The position numbers and the translations under genes are program-made. From Salibacter sp031581065 (GTDB lineage Bacteria > Bacteroidota > Bacteroidia > Flavobacteriales_G > Salibacteraceae): a stretch of 64,000 nt of DNA. Of the stretch, positions 17,714 to 25,871 are shown in pieces. A model generated the notes under the pieces. The model was not told where the DNA came from. It worked only from the letters and a program-made list of their open reading frames with translations, and made no database searches. Numbering within the stretch: position 1 is the stretch's first letter; every line of letters begins with the position of its first letter. The stretch covers positions 75,634-139,633 of the forward strand of contig NZ_JAVLBN010000002.1 of the NCBI RefSeq assembly GCF_031581065.1. The letters are read 5' to 3'.

Positions 17714-17758
17714 TTTGTTAAATTAGGGGATTGATTAATTGGAGCCTAATTTAACAAA
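17714..17758 (-). repeat. 14-base perfect inverted repeat in the leader of the T9SS gene
   Basis: Arms TTTGTTAAATTAGG (17714-17727) and CCTAATTTAACAAA (17745-17758) with a 17-base spacer. The proximal arm ends one base before the ATG at 17712, so the folded mRNA would hide the ribosome-binding region. The rest of the gap up to 18172 holds the small RNA and the rpsP leader. Confidence 0.85.
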
Positions 17759-17857
17759 AAAATAAAACTATCTACCAGAATATAGTCCAAAGACTTTGTT
17801 AAATATTCATGTTATTTCAACAAAAAAACATAAAGCAAATAAAATTTGGTTAAAGGT

Positions 17858-17887
17858 TTTGTGTTTCAAAAAAACTTTCTACTTTTA
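17858..17887 (+). promoter_or_regulatory. Promoter of the small RNA
   Basis: TTTG (17858-17861) and TACTTTTA (17880-17887) are separated by 18 bases, close to the Bacteroidota arrangement TTTG-N19-21-TAnnTTTG, with one mismatch in the -7 element. Confidence 0.5.
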
Positions 17888-17892
17888 TCGTC

Positions 17893-17984
17893 ACAATAGC
17901 CGACCAGTTTCTATGCTGGGAAGCAATGGTTCCAAGTTTTTCGATTAGTAGCGGAAAGGTATGGGGGTACCTTTCCGCTTTTTT
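17893..17984 (+). ncRNA. Probable small RNA of about 90 nucleotides
   Basis: A promoter followed by about 90 bases without a meaningful reading frame and closed by a strong terminator. The transcript can fold into a short CCAG/CTGG stem, an overlapping imperfect stem around GGGAAGCAATGGTTCC, and the terminal hairpin. It lies between the divergent T9SS gene and rpsP, with about 190 bases to the rpsP start. I could not assign it to a known family; it lacks the GGAA-loop core of SRP RNA. It could instead be a leader of rpsP that terminates early, but the gap and a further promoter-like site near 18110 speak for a separate RNA. Confidence 0.5.
17951..17984 (+). terminator. Rho-independent terminator of the small RNA
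   Basis: Perfect arms GCGGAAAGGTA and TACCTTTCCGC around a six-base loop, followed by six T. No protein gene ends upstream on this strand. Confidence 0.9.
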
Positions 17985-18138
17985 ATGTTAACTAACCCTA
18001 AATCCTAATCGATAATATACACGTTAAGTCATACTATAAAGTTGGGATCGTTTTCGTTTTTCTTTAAAAAATGTTGTTACAACCTTCTCAATTCAAAAGA
18101 AAGTCAGATATTTGCACTCCAAATTTTTATTATTAACC

Positions 18139-18153
18139 GGAGTTTCGCACTCC
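18139..18153 (+). promoter_or_regulatory. Small hairpin in the rpsP leader
   Basis: GGAGT-TTCGC-ACTCC, a five-base-pair stem about 20 bases before the rpsP start. It may affect translation or autoregulation; a GATATTTG near-consensus -7 element lies about 30 bases upstream. Confidence 0.3.
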
Positions 18154-18172
18154 AACCAATAATTCTAACAAT

Positions 18173-18805
18173 ATGTCAGTAAGAATTAGACTTCAAAGGT
18201 ACGGTAGAAAAGCCCGTCCATTTTATCACATCGTAACAGCTGATCAACGCTCTAAAAGAGATGGTCGCTTAATCGAAAGAATCGGGTCTTATGATCCAAC
18301 AAGAAATCCAGCTTTGATCGACCTCGATTTCGACAAAGCCCTTAAATGGATTGAAAAAGGTGCACAGCCAAGTGATACTTGTCGTGCTATCCTTTCATAC
18401 AAAGGAGTCCTAATGAGAGATCACCTCAACCGTGGTGTCAAAAAAGGAGCTCTAACACAAGAGCAGGCTGATGCTAAATTCGAGAAATGGCTCGAAGAAA
18501 AGCAAGCGAAAATTGCCAAGCAATCTGAAGGTGTTCAAAAAGAAGCTGAAAAACGCAAAGCAGAAGCGTTGAAAGCTGAAGCTGAACGCAACGAAAAGCG
18601 CAGAGCTGAAATTGAAGCTCGCAACGCTGAAGCATCTGCTGAAGAGCAAGAAGTAGAAACAGCTACTGAAGAAGGTTCTGAAGAGGCTCCTGCACAAGAA
18701 GCTAAAGTAGAAGAAAAACCTGCTGAAGAGGCTAAAACTGAAGAAAAGCCAGAAGCAGAAGCAGAAGCTAAGGAAGAAGAGAAAAAAGACGAAAAAACAG
18801 AATAA
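18173..18805 (+). CDS. rpsP: 30S ribosomal protein S16 with long charged C-terminal tail
   Basis: A 210-residue S16. The first 80-odd residues are the conserved ribosomal core (MSVRIRLQRYGRKARPFYHI, IERIGSYDP, RAILSYKGVLMRDHL). The remaining 120 are a Lys/Glu/Ala-rich helical tail made of EAEKRKAEALKAEAE-like and EEKPAEEAKTE-like units. S16 is about 80-90 residues in most bacteria; long tails of this kind are common in Bacteroidota. It heads the rpsP-rimM-trmN6 operon, with rimM starting 4 bases after its stop. The tail is probably disordered and exposed on the ribosome surface; its role is unknown. Confidence 0.95.
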   Translation: MSVRIRLQRYGRKARPFYHIVTADQRSKRDGRLIERIGSYDPTRNPALIDLDFDKALKWIEKGAQPSDTCRAILSYKGVLMRDHLNRGVKKGALTQEQADAKFEKWLEEKQAKIAKQSEGVQKEAEKRKAEALKAEAERNEKRRAEIEARNAEASAEEQEVETATEEGSEEAPAQEAKVEEKPAEEAKTEEKPEAEAEAKEEEKKDEKTE

Positions 18806-18809
18806 GCTC

Positions 18810-19346
18810 ATGAATAAGAGTGACTGCTTCCAACTCGGATGGGTTGCTAAAAAGCACGGATTTGACGGAGCAGTTACACTTCATTTAGATACTGATTTTC
18901 CTAAAAATTACTCAAAACTGGAATCAGTTTTTGTCGAAATCAACGACAAACTGGTTCCTTTTTTTTTGGAAGAATATCAACTCTCTAATCGAGGAACAGC
19001 GAGAGCAAAATTTGAAGGAATCGATAACCAGGATGATGCAGCAAGCCTCGTTGGTTCACTCCTCTTCCTCCCTTTGATAATTCTTCCTACTCTAACTGGG
19101 AACAAATTTTATTTCCACGAAGTCATTGGTTTCAAGGCTATTGAATCAACAGATCAATCTGTCATTGGTACTATCGACAATATCATTGAAAGTTTCGGAA
19201 ATGCAGTGTTTGTGATCAAAAACGATAATCAACAGGAGATCATGATTCCTTGTGTTGACGATTTCATCGATAATGTTGATCGAGAAAATAAAACACTAAT
19301 CCTCAATCCGCCAGATGGACTTCTCGAACTCTATTTGAACGATTAA
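18810..19346 (+). CDS. rimM: Ribosome maturation factor RimM
   Basis: A 178-residue RimM. The N-terminal domain has the signature FQLGWVAKKHGFDGAVTLHL with the Lys-x-His-Gly core; the C-terminal PRC-barrel domain includes YFHEVIGFKAIES and MIPCVDDFIDNVD. RimM binds S19 in the 30S head and assists 16S rRNA processing. It lies 4 bases after rpsP and is followed without a gap by trmN6, so it belongs to the same operon. Linkage of rimM to rpsP is widespread in bacteria and supports both calls. Confidence 0.95.
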   Translation: MNKSDCFQLGWVAKKHGFDGAVTLHLDTDFPKNYSKLESVFVEINDKLVPFFLEEYQLSNRGTARAKFEGIDNQDDAASLVGSLLFLPLIILPTLTGNKFYFHEVIGFKAIESTDQSVIGTIDNIIESFGNAVFVIKNDNQQEIMIPCVDDFIDNVDRENKTLILNPPDGLLELYLND

Positions 19347-20036
19347 ATGTTTCGCTTTAAACAGTTCAATGTAAAGCAAAACTCCAACACTTTTAAAATT
19401 GGGACAGATTCTGTTTTGTTGGGTTCATGGGCCAGTATTGGTCAGAACCGAATTCTTGACGTTGGAACAGGAACCGGCATAATATCACTCATGATTGCTC
19501 AACGGTTTCCAGATGCTATTATAAGAGGTATAGAAATAGATCCCGAATCAGCTAAATTGGCAAATTATAACTTTGCCAACAGCAAATTCTGTAATCGTTT
19601 GTCCTGTATTAATGAAGATTTTCTCAAATCTGACTACATGGATGAAATAGATCACATTGTTTCTAATCCTCCTTATTTTACAAACAGTACCAAAAGTGAA
19701 AAACTATCAATTGCCCGGCATGATGATTTAATGTCTCTGGATGCATTTTTTGAAAAGTCGGCTTCGGTTCTGACCAAAAAGGGAGACGTGCAAATGATAT
19801 TACCCATTCAAAGAATTGAAGACTTAATGAGAGCTGGTGGGCAGAGTGGCTTTTCTCTCAGCAGGGTTACGAAAGTAAAAGACAGGCTAAAGAGCAGCCC
19901 TAAACGAATTTTAGCTCGCTTTTCGCTTAATGGAAAGCAAAATCATGATGAGGATGAGTTGATATTGAAGAATGAAGATGGGAGTTTTCATGATCAATAT
20001 ACGGATCTGACCAACTCGTTTCACCCGTTTTTATAA
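19347..20036 (+). CDS. trmN6: tRNA1(Val) (adenine37-N6)-methyltransferase-like protein
   Basis: A 229-residue SAM-dependent methyltransferase. The SAM-binding loop is ILDVGTGTGIISLM (about 36-49), the acidic ribose-binding residues are in GIEIDPESA, and the catalytic N6-adenine motif NPPY is at 107-110. The N-terminal FKQFNVKQNSNTFKIGTDSVLLG pattern marks the YfiC/TrmN6 group, which methylates A37 of tRNA1(Val). The ATG follows the rimM stop directly (TAA-ATG), indicating translational coupling. Three copies of the dispersed 10-base word lie in this one gene (19440, 19766, 20003), the highest local density in the window. Confidence 0.85.
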   Translation: MFRFKQFNVKQNSNTFKIGTDSVLLGSWASIGQNRILDVGTGTGIISLMIAQRFPDAIIRGIEIDPESAKLANYNFANSKFCNRLSCINEDFLKSDYMDEIDHIVSNPPYFTNSTKSEKLSIARHDDLMSLDAFFEKSASVLTKKGDVQMILPIQRIEDLMRAGGQSGFSLSRVTKVKDRLKSSPKRILARFSLNGKQNHDEDELILKNEDGSFHDQYTDLTNSFHPFL

Positions 20037-20039
20037 AAA

Positions 20040-20068
20040 AGGAGAAGGATTGCTCCCTCTCCTATTTT
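20040..20068. terminator. Terminator between trmN6 and the convergent dehydrogenase gene
   Basis: Arms AGGAGA and TCTCCT with an internal GGA/TCC pairing and a T run on the plus strand; an A run on the other side lets it work in both directions. Confidence 0.7.
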
Positions 20069-20071
20069 TGT

Positions 20072-21418
20072 TTAGCCTTCTTTGTAAGGAACTTCTCTTT
20101 CCAGGAATGTAATATCGTACTGTTCAAGCTCTTTAAGAACTGGTGTGTAAACCTTTTTGTCGATAGGCAGATGAACACCTTTGAGGTCAATCTCTTTATT
20201 GAGAATCAATTTTACTGCAATACCTACCGGATACCCTACAGTTTGCGCCATTGCAGTGTATGTTTGATCAGCGCCAATTTTCACCATGCTCGATTCCATT
20301 TGTTTGCGTTCTCCATCTTTTAGATAGCCAAAGATGTGATGCATGGCAATCATGTCTTTATCATCAGACTCTAGTTGCCATTTTGAACTGAGAAGTTTTT
20401 GAAGAACCTGAGCTGGTGTGGCATTTTTGATTCCTATTTTTTCATTTTCAAAAATACCCAGCCACTCAAGTTTATGCATGATATCATCATCGTGATCGAT
20501 TCGCAAATAGTGCATCAGCTTCAACTCAACAGAGTCGTGCGGATTGTAAGCCAGGAACAAGTTGATGAATTCACGGTAAGTCATATCCTCAGAATCCTCG
20601 ATCTGGTAACCATCATCAGTTGCTCCCAATTTCACAAAAACATCCCACGCTCTACAAAAACCAGGTCTCCTGAAGGTTCCTCTAAATAGTGTAGGAATAT
20701 CATCGAGTCCGTAAATTTCACGGTACTTCAAAGAGTCGCGGTTCGCATAACCTTCAAAGTTGCCATAATTAGGGACTTCGATAATCTCAGTCCTTCTAAA
20801 TAGTTGATGATACGGAATGTACTTGTATTTTCCTTCCTGGATAAATTTCACAGCTCCACCAGCTCCGGCAAGCACAACATTTCTCGGATTCCACGTGAAT
20901 TTATAATTCCATGGATTGTTATCACTCTCAGGTGCTACGAGTCCGCCAGTGAAGGATTCAAACTGAACCATTTCACCGCCATCTTCTCTAATCTCATCAA
21001 TCACTTTCATTGCAGACATATGATCGATACCGGGATCTACTCCAATTTCATTCATGATCAATACGCCAGCTTTTTCAGCTTCATCGTTCAGCTCTCTCAT
21101 TTCCTCAGAAATGTAACTGGCTGTCACCATATTTTTTTTCAGTGCTACACAATCCTTAGCAACTTTTGTGTGCATATATGCCGGTAGCATACTCACGACA
21201 ATATCAGCCTCGCTGATCATTGAAACGCGCTGTATGTCGTTTTCAATATTGAGCTCAGCAGCTTCAGCATTAGGGTGGTCCCCTACTTTATCTTTGGCCA
21301 TGCCCATGTCAATATCAACAAGTTTCACGAACCAATCCTGTTCTTTGGCGTTATCAAGTAAGTACTTAATGAGCGAAGAAGTAGACCTTCCAGCCCCTAT
21401 GACTAAAATATTACGCAT
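20072..21418 (-). CDS. Saccharopine dehydrogenase-family protein
   Basis: A 448-residue NAD(P)-dependent oxidoreductase of the saccharopine dehydrogenase family. The Rossmann glycine motif is near the N-terminus (NILVIGAGRSTSSLIKYLL), followed by SMLPAYMHTKVAKDCV, MNEIGVDPGIDHMSAM and FTGGLVAPESDNNPWNYKF, all typical of the LYS9-type glutamate-forming enzyme of lysine metabolism. In this family the enzyme oxidises or forms saccharopine, joining lysine and 2-oxoglutarate. No other lysine-degradation gene is near, so the pathway direction is not determined. It is divergent from the DUF4476 gene with 62 bases between starts, and monocistronic. Confidence 0.85.
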   Translation of the reverse strand: MRNILVIGAGRSTSSLIKYLLDNAKEQDWFVKLVDIDMGMAKDKVGDHPNAEAAELNIENDIQRVSMISEADIVVSMLPAYMHTKVAKDCVALKKNMVTASYISEEMRELNDEAEKAGVLIMNEIGVDPGIDHMSAMKVIDEIREDGGEMVQFESFTGGLVAPESDNNPWNYKFTWNPRNVVLAGAGGAVKFIQEGKYKYIPYHQLFRRTEIIEVPNYGNFEGYANRDSLKYREIYGLDDIPTLFRGTFRRPGFCRAWDVFVKLGATDDGYQIEDSEDMTYREFINLFLAYNPHDSVELKLMHYLRIDHDDDIMHKLEWLGIFENEKIGIKNATPAQVLQKLLSSKWQLESDDKDMIAMHHIFGYLKDGERKQMESSMVKIGADQTYTAMAQTVGYPVGIAVKLILNKEIDLKGVHLPIDKKVYTPVLKELEQYDITFLEREVPYKEG

Positions 21419-21480
21419 ATTTATGTTTTAATTTTTACTATTCGTTCTCAACAAAGCAAACAACTTAAATATAAATTTTA

Positions 21481-22194
21481 ATGAATCGCCTTTATAAATT
21501 ATCAACAACGTTAATAACCCTTCTTTTTTGGGTAATGGTTGGAATCGCACAACCGACAGCTATTACGGTACAATCAGATATCGAGCACCCCCTTTATCTT
21601 TACCTCAATGGCGAGCAAATCAATAAGATACCCATATCAAAAGTGGAGGCACACGATTTGGTTCTGACCGATTATCAAATGAAGATTGAATTCAGAGATA
21701 TCACTCAACCTATATTAAACGAAACTGTAAAACCTAAACCGGGCAAAAGCAATATATATAAGGTGAAAGTTGATACGTTAAAAGGTCAACACCAACTAGA
21801 GCTTTATGAAACACTCAAACCTTCTGATGTGAATGAATTTAGTGAGCGTTATTATCACATGCCAAATTATGACGGAAAGCTTGGCTGTGCCTGGCCTGTT
21901 GACGAAAGTGAACATGAGAATTTACTAAACAATCTAAAGGCTCAGGAAATTGAAGCTCCCATGATTTTCAAAATAAGATCTTTTGTTTCATCAAGATGCT
22001 TAACAGTAGATCAATTTAAACCAATTTTAGTTTTGGTTAAGGATGAACATGAAAAGGAAGAATTAGCCAAGTTCGCATACAGTTACCTCTATGATCGTGA
22101 GAATTTTAGCGAGCTCTTTTCAGCGTTCCAGTATCCACAAACAGTTGCTGATATTGAACGATATATTCAAGAAAATACCGGTAAACGATTATAA
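21481..22194 (+). CDS. DUF4476 domain-containing exported protein
   Basis: A 237-residue exported protein with a signal peptide (about 1-23, ending GIAQ). The first half is a beta-rich region found in other Bacteroidota secreted proteins (PLYLYLNGEQINKIPISKV). The second half is a DUF4476 domain with its signature sequence order: YDGKLGCAWPVDESEHENLL, then SSRCLTVDQFKPIL, and FAYSYLYDRENFSELFSAF. The function is unknown. The gene carries one copy of the dispersed word (21660). It is not obviously in an operon. Confidence 0.8.
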   Translation: MNRLYKLSTTLITLLFWVMVGIAQPTAITVQSDIEHPLYLYLNGEQINKIPISKVEAHDLVLTDYQMKIEFRDITQPILNETVKPKPGKSNIYKVKVDTLKGQHQLELYETLKPSDVNEFSERYYHMPNYDGKLGCAWPVDESEHENLLNNLKAQEIEAPMIFKIRSFVSSRCLTVDQFKPILVLVKDEHEKEELAKFAYSYLYDRENFSELFSAFQYPQTVADIERYIQENTGKRL

Positions 22195-22254
22195 AATTGT
22201 TAATAACTGTTGATAAAAGAGTTTTGATATAAAGAGGTTCTTTTCAATAATACT

Positions 22255-22299
22255 TACCTTTGTTTTTAACGAAAATGGCTGCCTAAAAGCAGCCTTTTT
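22255..22299 (+). promoter_or_regulatory. Promoter element followed by an intrinsic-terminator-like hairpin before the DUF423 gene
   Basis: TACCTTTG (22255-22262), an exact -7 element, is followed 14 bases later by a hairpin with arms GGCTGC (22277-22282) and GCAGCC (22289-22294) and five T. The hairpin ends ten bases before the DUF423 ATG. It may only end the DUF4476 transcript, or attenuate the downstream gene. Confidence 0.5.
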
Positions 22300-22308
22300 A
22301 ATTGGGTT

Positions 22309-22716
22309 ATGCATTCAAAAACGCTCATAATAGCTGCCGGAGTATCTGGAGCTGTTGCCATATCACTTGGCGCAATGGGAGCACACGCTCTCAGTGAATC
22401 ACTGACGCCAAAAAACCTGGATAGTTTTACAACCGGTAATGATTATCACATATATCACTCAATTGGTTTTTTAGCCTTGACTGGACTTAGAGGTAAAATG
22501 GGTGACGGGGCAATCAAAACAGTTTTTTGGTTTTGGCTTGTCGGTACAATCTTATTCAGTGGCTCTATTTATTTGCTTTCTATAAGGAATTTAGTCGATA
22601 CTCCTGAGCTGGCTATGTTGGGACCAATAACGCCAATTGGTGGAGTCTCACTTATCATTGGCTGGGCATATTTAATTATTGCTCCCATGAGAGGGAAAAA
22701 GAAATCAAAGAATTAA
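22309..22716 (+). CDS. DUF423 family small membrane protein
   Basis: A 135-residue membrane protein of the DUF423 (YgdD) family. Four hydrophobic segments are visible, and the N-terminus carries the family pattern GVSGAVAISLGAMGAHAL, followed by a second conserved segment, YHIYHSIGFLALTG. The C-terminus ends in a basic cytosolic tail. The family is widespread and its function is not established. It lies upstream of pckA with 78 bases between them and has its own promoter element. Confidence 0.88.
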   Translation: MHSKTLIIAAGVSGAVAISLGAMGAHALSESLTPKNLDSFTTGNDYHIYHSIGFLALTGLRGKMGDGAIKTVFWFWLVGTILFSGSIYLLSIRNLVDTPELAMLGPITPIGGVSLIIGWAYLIIAPMRGKKKSKN

Positions 22717-22794
22717 TCGTGTTTACAAACTCAAATAAAATACAGTGGTTTGTACAACGAAAATTAATACAATCGCAATCATCAAATATCAATT

Positions 22795-24408
22795 ATGGCT
22801 GAAAAAGGACTGAAAGCAGAAAATGCTACAGTAGAATCACTCGGAATCAAAGGAGCAAATGCTCACTGGAATTTAACATCTGAGGAACTGGCAACTATTT
22901 CCATCGACAAAGGGATGGCCACTAAAACAAGTACTGGCGCTATCACTGTTGATACAGGAAAGTTTACCGGTCGTTCACCTAAAGATCGTTTTATTGTTAA
23001 AGACGATATTACGAAAGACGCTATTTGGTGGGGAGACATCAACATCCCTTTCGAATCTGACAAGTTTGACAAGCTTTACGATAAAGTAGTTAATTACCTG
23101 AGCGACAAAGAAATTTACGTTCGAGACAGTTATGTTTGTGACCACCCTGATTACAGAATGGATCTCAGAGTTGTAACGGAATACCCGTGGTCAAACATGT
23201 TTGCGCACAACATGTTCCTCCGCCCCAGTGAAGATGAAATTAAATCGTTTGATCCGGAATGGAGTGTTGTATGTGCACCCGGTTTTTATGCTAATCCAGA
23301 TGAAGATGGAACGCGTCAGGAAAATTTTGCTATCCTCAACTTCAAGCGTAAAATTGCGCTTATCGGAGGAACAGGCTACACTGGCGAAATCAAAAAAGGA
23401 ATCTTCAGCGCCCTCAACTTCATCCTTCCACACCAAAAGAATACGCTCTCTATGCACTGTTCAGCAAATGTTGGACAACAAGGAGACACCGCAATTTTCT
23501 TTGGCCTTTCAGGGACAGGAAAAACAACACTTTCGGCTGATCCTAACCGCCAGTTAATTGGTGATGATGAGCACGGATGGAGTGAAGACAACACCGTTTT
23601 CAATTTTGAAGGTGGCTGCTACGCCAAAACAATCGACCTCTCTGCTGAGAACGAACCTGACATTTGGAATGCGATCAAACCCGGTGCCCTGTTAGAAAAT
23701 GTTCGTTTTAAAGGAGAGACTAATGAAGTTGATTTTTCTGACAGCACGGTTACTGAAAACACACGTGTTTCATACCCGATCTATCACATCAACAATATTC
23801 AACAACCATCTCGTGGTCAGAACCCAAAGAACATTTTCTTCTTAACCTGTGATGCATTTGGTGTACTTCCTCCAATATCAAAACTCACTCCGGGTCAGGC
23901 TGCTTTCCATTTCATCTCTGGATATACTGCAAAAGTTGCCGGAACTGAAGCTGGTATTACTGAACCACAAACAACCTTCTCAGCTTGTTTTGGCGCGCCA
24001 TTCATGCCGCTACACCCAACTGTGTATGCTGAAATGCTCAGTAAAAAAATGAAAGATGCGGGAGTGAACGTATGGCTCGTGAATACCGGCTGGAGCGGTG
24101 GTGAATACGGAACTGGTTCCAGAATCAAGCTCAAATATACACGCGGAATGATAACAGCCGCATTAAACGGTGAGCTCGAAGATGTTGACTACAAAGAACA
24201 TCCCGTTTTTGGATTGAAGTATCCAATAGAGTCTCCCGGTGTGCCTAAAGAAGTATTGGATGCTCGTGAAACATGGGAAGATAAAGATGCTTACGACAAA
24301 AAAGCCAATAACCTGGCTCAAAAATTCGTGAACAACTTTGAGAAATTCTCTGATTACGCTAATGCTGAAATCATGGCAGGAGCTCCTAAAGTGAATGAAA
24401 ACGCTTAA
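22795..24408 (+). CDS. pckA: Phosphoenolpyruvate carboxykinase (ATP)
   Basis: A 537-residue ATP-dependent PEP carboxykinase that interconverts oxaloacetate and phosphoenolpyruvate, the entry step of gluconeogenesis. Seen are the substrate loop FTGRSPKDRFIV (about 61-72), the MHCSANVG segment, the kinase-1a loop GLSGTGKTTLS (about 239-249), the metal-binding region DDEHGW, and NTGWSGGEYGTGSRI. Length and motif order are those of the family. It is monocistronic, followed by a strong terminator. Unlike in enterobacteria, Bacteroidota may run this enzyme in the ATP-forming direction during growth on sugars; the sequence alone does not tell. Confidence 0.97.
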   Translation: MAEKGLKAENATVESLGIKGANAHWNLTSEELATISIDKGMATKTSTGAITVDTGKFTGRSPKDRFIVKDDITKDAIWWGDINIPFESDKFDKLYDKVVNYLSDKEIYVRDSYVCDHPDYRMDLRVVTEYPWSNMFAHNMFLRPSEDEIKSFDPEWSVVCAPGFYANPDEDGTRQENFAILNFKRKIALIGGTGYTGEIKKGIFSALNFILPHQKNTLSMHCSANVGQQGDTAIFFGLSGTGKTTLSADPNRQLIGDDEHGWSEDNTVFNFEGGCYAKTIDLSAENEPDIWNAIKPGALLENVRFKGETNEVDFSDSTVTENTRVSYPIYHINNIQQPSRGQNPKNIFFLTCDAFGVLPPISKLTPGQAAFHFISGYTAKVAGTEAGITEPQTTFSACFGAPFMPLHPTVYAEMLSKKMKDAGVNVWLVNTGWSGGEYGTGSRIKLKYTRGMITAALNGELEDVDYKEHPVFGLKYPIESPGVPKEVLDARETWEDKDAYDKKANNLAQKFVNNFEKFSDYANAEIMAGAPKVNENA

Positions 24409-24431
24409 CAATTTTCATTTTATATAAAGTT

Positions 24432-24460
24432 AAGGGGCTGCTCATGAGTAGCCCCTTTTT
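24432..24460 (+). terminator. Rho-independent terminator of pckA
   Basis: Arms AAGGGGCTGCTCA and TGAGTAGCCCCTT with one G-T pair and no loop, followed by more T residues. Confidence 0.9.
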
Positions 24461-24486
24461 TGTTACTTCGTACCAAAGTTTAAATC

Positions 24487-25188
24487 ATGCGTTTATTCTT
24501 TTCTCAAAATATAAAAGATGATCACGGTTTCCTCTCCCCAGAGGACAGCAGACATGTGGTTAAATCACTCAGAATGAAAGCGGGTGATAAAATCGACATC
24601 ACTGATGGAAAAGGATTCTGTTACTCAGCCCAAATTGAAGACGCCAATTTCAGAAAATGTACGTTTACTGTTCTAGGATCTGACCAAAAAGAAAAAACCT
24701 GGAATTTTCACCTTCACATGGCTGTCTCTCCAACTAAAAACATCGATCGTTTTGAGTGGTTTTTAGAGAAAGCTACAGAAATGGGAATCGATGAAATCAC
24801 CCCTATTTTGACTGACAACAGCGAGCGAAAGCGCATCAAAATGGATCGCTGTGAGAGAATACTGCAATCTGCCATGAAGCAATCTCACAAATTCACCCTA
24901 CCTACAATCAATGAACTACAAACGTTTTCAAACTTTATTGAAAACACAGCACAGGAGCAAAACAAATATATTGCACATTGTTATGAGGGTGAAAAAACCG
25001 ATGTCAAAAACATCAAAACCCCTGATCGGTTAACAATCGTGATTGGACCAGAAGGAGATTTCACACAGGAGGAAGTCAGTTTGGCTCAAAATGCTAACTT
25101 TACGCCTCTGAGTTTAGGCGGCTCTCGTTTGAGAACAGAGACTGCAGCCGTCTTCGCCTGTAATGCTGCACACATAAATGCCAAATGA
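24487..25188 (+). CDS. rsmE: 16S rRNA (uracil1498-N3)-methyltransferase
   Basis: A 233-residue SPOUT-class methyltransferase that modifies U1498 of 16S rRNA. The N-terminal PUA-like domain has DSRHVVKSLRMKAGDKIDI. The knotted SAM-binding region includes EKATEMGIDEITPILTDNSE, then IGPEGDFTQEE and LGGSRLRTETA, all hallmark RsmE motifs. The stop overlaps the ATG of the DUF4159 gene (ATGA), indicating translational coupling in an rsmE-DUF4159-channel operon. Confidence 0.95.
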   Translation: MRLFFSQNIKDDHGFLSPEDSRHVVKSLRMKAGDKIDITDGKGFCYSAQIEDANFRKCTFTVLGSDQKEKTWNFHLHMAVSPTKNIDRFEWFLEKATEMGIDEITPILTDNSERKRIKMDRCERILQSAMKQSHKFTLPTINELQTFSNFIENTAQEQNKYIAHCYEGEKTDVKNIKTPDRLTIVIGPEGDFTQEEVSLAQNANFTPLSLGGSRLRTETAAVFACNAAHINAK

Positions 25189-25871
25189 ATATGAGAAAAA
25201 TCTTTTTGGGCCTACTCTTTTTATTAGCTGTACTTTACGGTCAGAGCCAATCCTTCCAAATTGCTGTAGCCAAGTACCGTGGAGGAGGCGACTGGTATGC
25301 CAATCTCAAAACATCACTGCCAAACCTCATCGAATTTACCAATCGGGAATTGGATCTGACCATTGATCCTGAGCAGGCTATTGTTGAAGTAGGAAGTCCA
25401 AAAATATTTGAATATCCATTCGTTCACATGACCGGTCACGGAAACATCATCCTCAACAGCCAGGAAGCCAATAACCTCAGGAATTATATGCTGGGTGGCG
25501 GCTTTTTACACATCGATGATAATTACGGAATGGATCCTTACATAAGGAGAGAAATCAAAAAGGTTTTTCCGGAAAAAGAGTTCGTTCCATTACCTGCCTC
25601 CCACCCGATTTATCATCAACATTTTGAATTGACTGAGGGCGTTCCAAAAGTCCACGAACACGAGGGCAAACCGCCACAGGCTTTTGGTATTTTCCACGAG
25701 GGAAGACTCGTTTGCTATTACACTTTTGAATCTGACCTGGGTGATGGCTGGGAAAACCCAACAGTCCACAACGATCCGCCACAAGTTCACAGGGAAGCCC
25801 TTAAAATGGGAGCGAATATTTTACAATTCGCATTTTTAAACGTTACTAACGATGAGCAGCAGGAGCAGTAG
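25185..25871 (+). CDS. DUF4159 domain-containing exported protein
   Basis: A 228-residue protein with a signal peptide (about 1-22) and a DUF4159 domain over nearly its full length (AVAKYRGGGDWYANLKTSL, then GHGNIILNSQEANNLRNYML and GGFLHIDDNYGMD). DUF4159 has a flavodoxin/ThuA-like alpha/beta fold by family knowledge; its function is unknown. It is translationally coupled to rsmE upstream, and its last 20 bases overlap the start of the channel gene. Two copies of the dispersed word lie within the first 60 codons (25239, 25352). Confidence 0.85.
   Translation: MNMRKIFLGLLFLLAVLYGQSQSFQIAVAKYRGGGDWYANLKTSLPNLIEFTNRELDLTIDPEQAIVEVGSPKIFEYPFVHMTGHGNIILNSQEANNLRNYMLGGGFLHIDDNYGMDPYIRREIKKVFPEKEFVPLPASHPIYHQHFELTEGVPKVHEHEGKPPQAFGIFHEGRLVCYYTFESDLGDGWENPTVHNDPPQVHREALKMGANILQFAFLNVTNDEQQEQ

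Noticed and set aside
17893..17984. Small RNA as SRP (4.5S) RNA
   Set aside because: The conserved GGAA tetraloop and the AGCA internal loop in a long helix are not present.
18452..18811. A 119-residue minus-strand reading frame opposite rpsP
   Set aside because: It is the antisense of the low-complexity S16 tail, giving Phe/Ser/Leu-rich nonsense, and has no promoter or start signal of its own.
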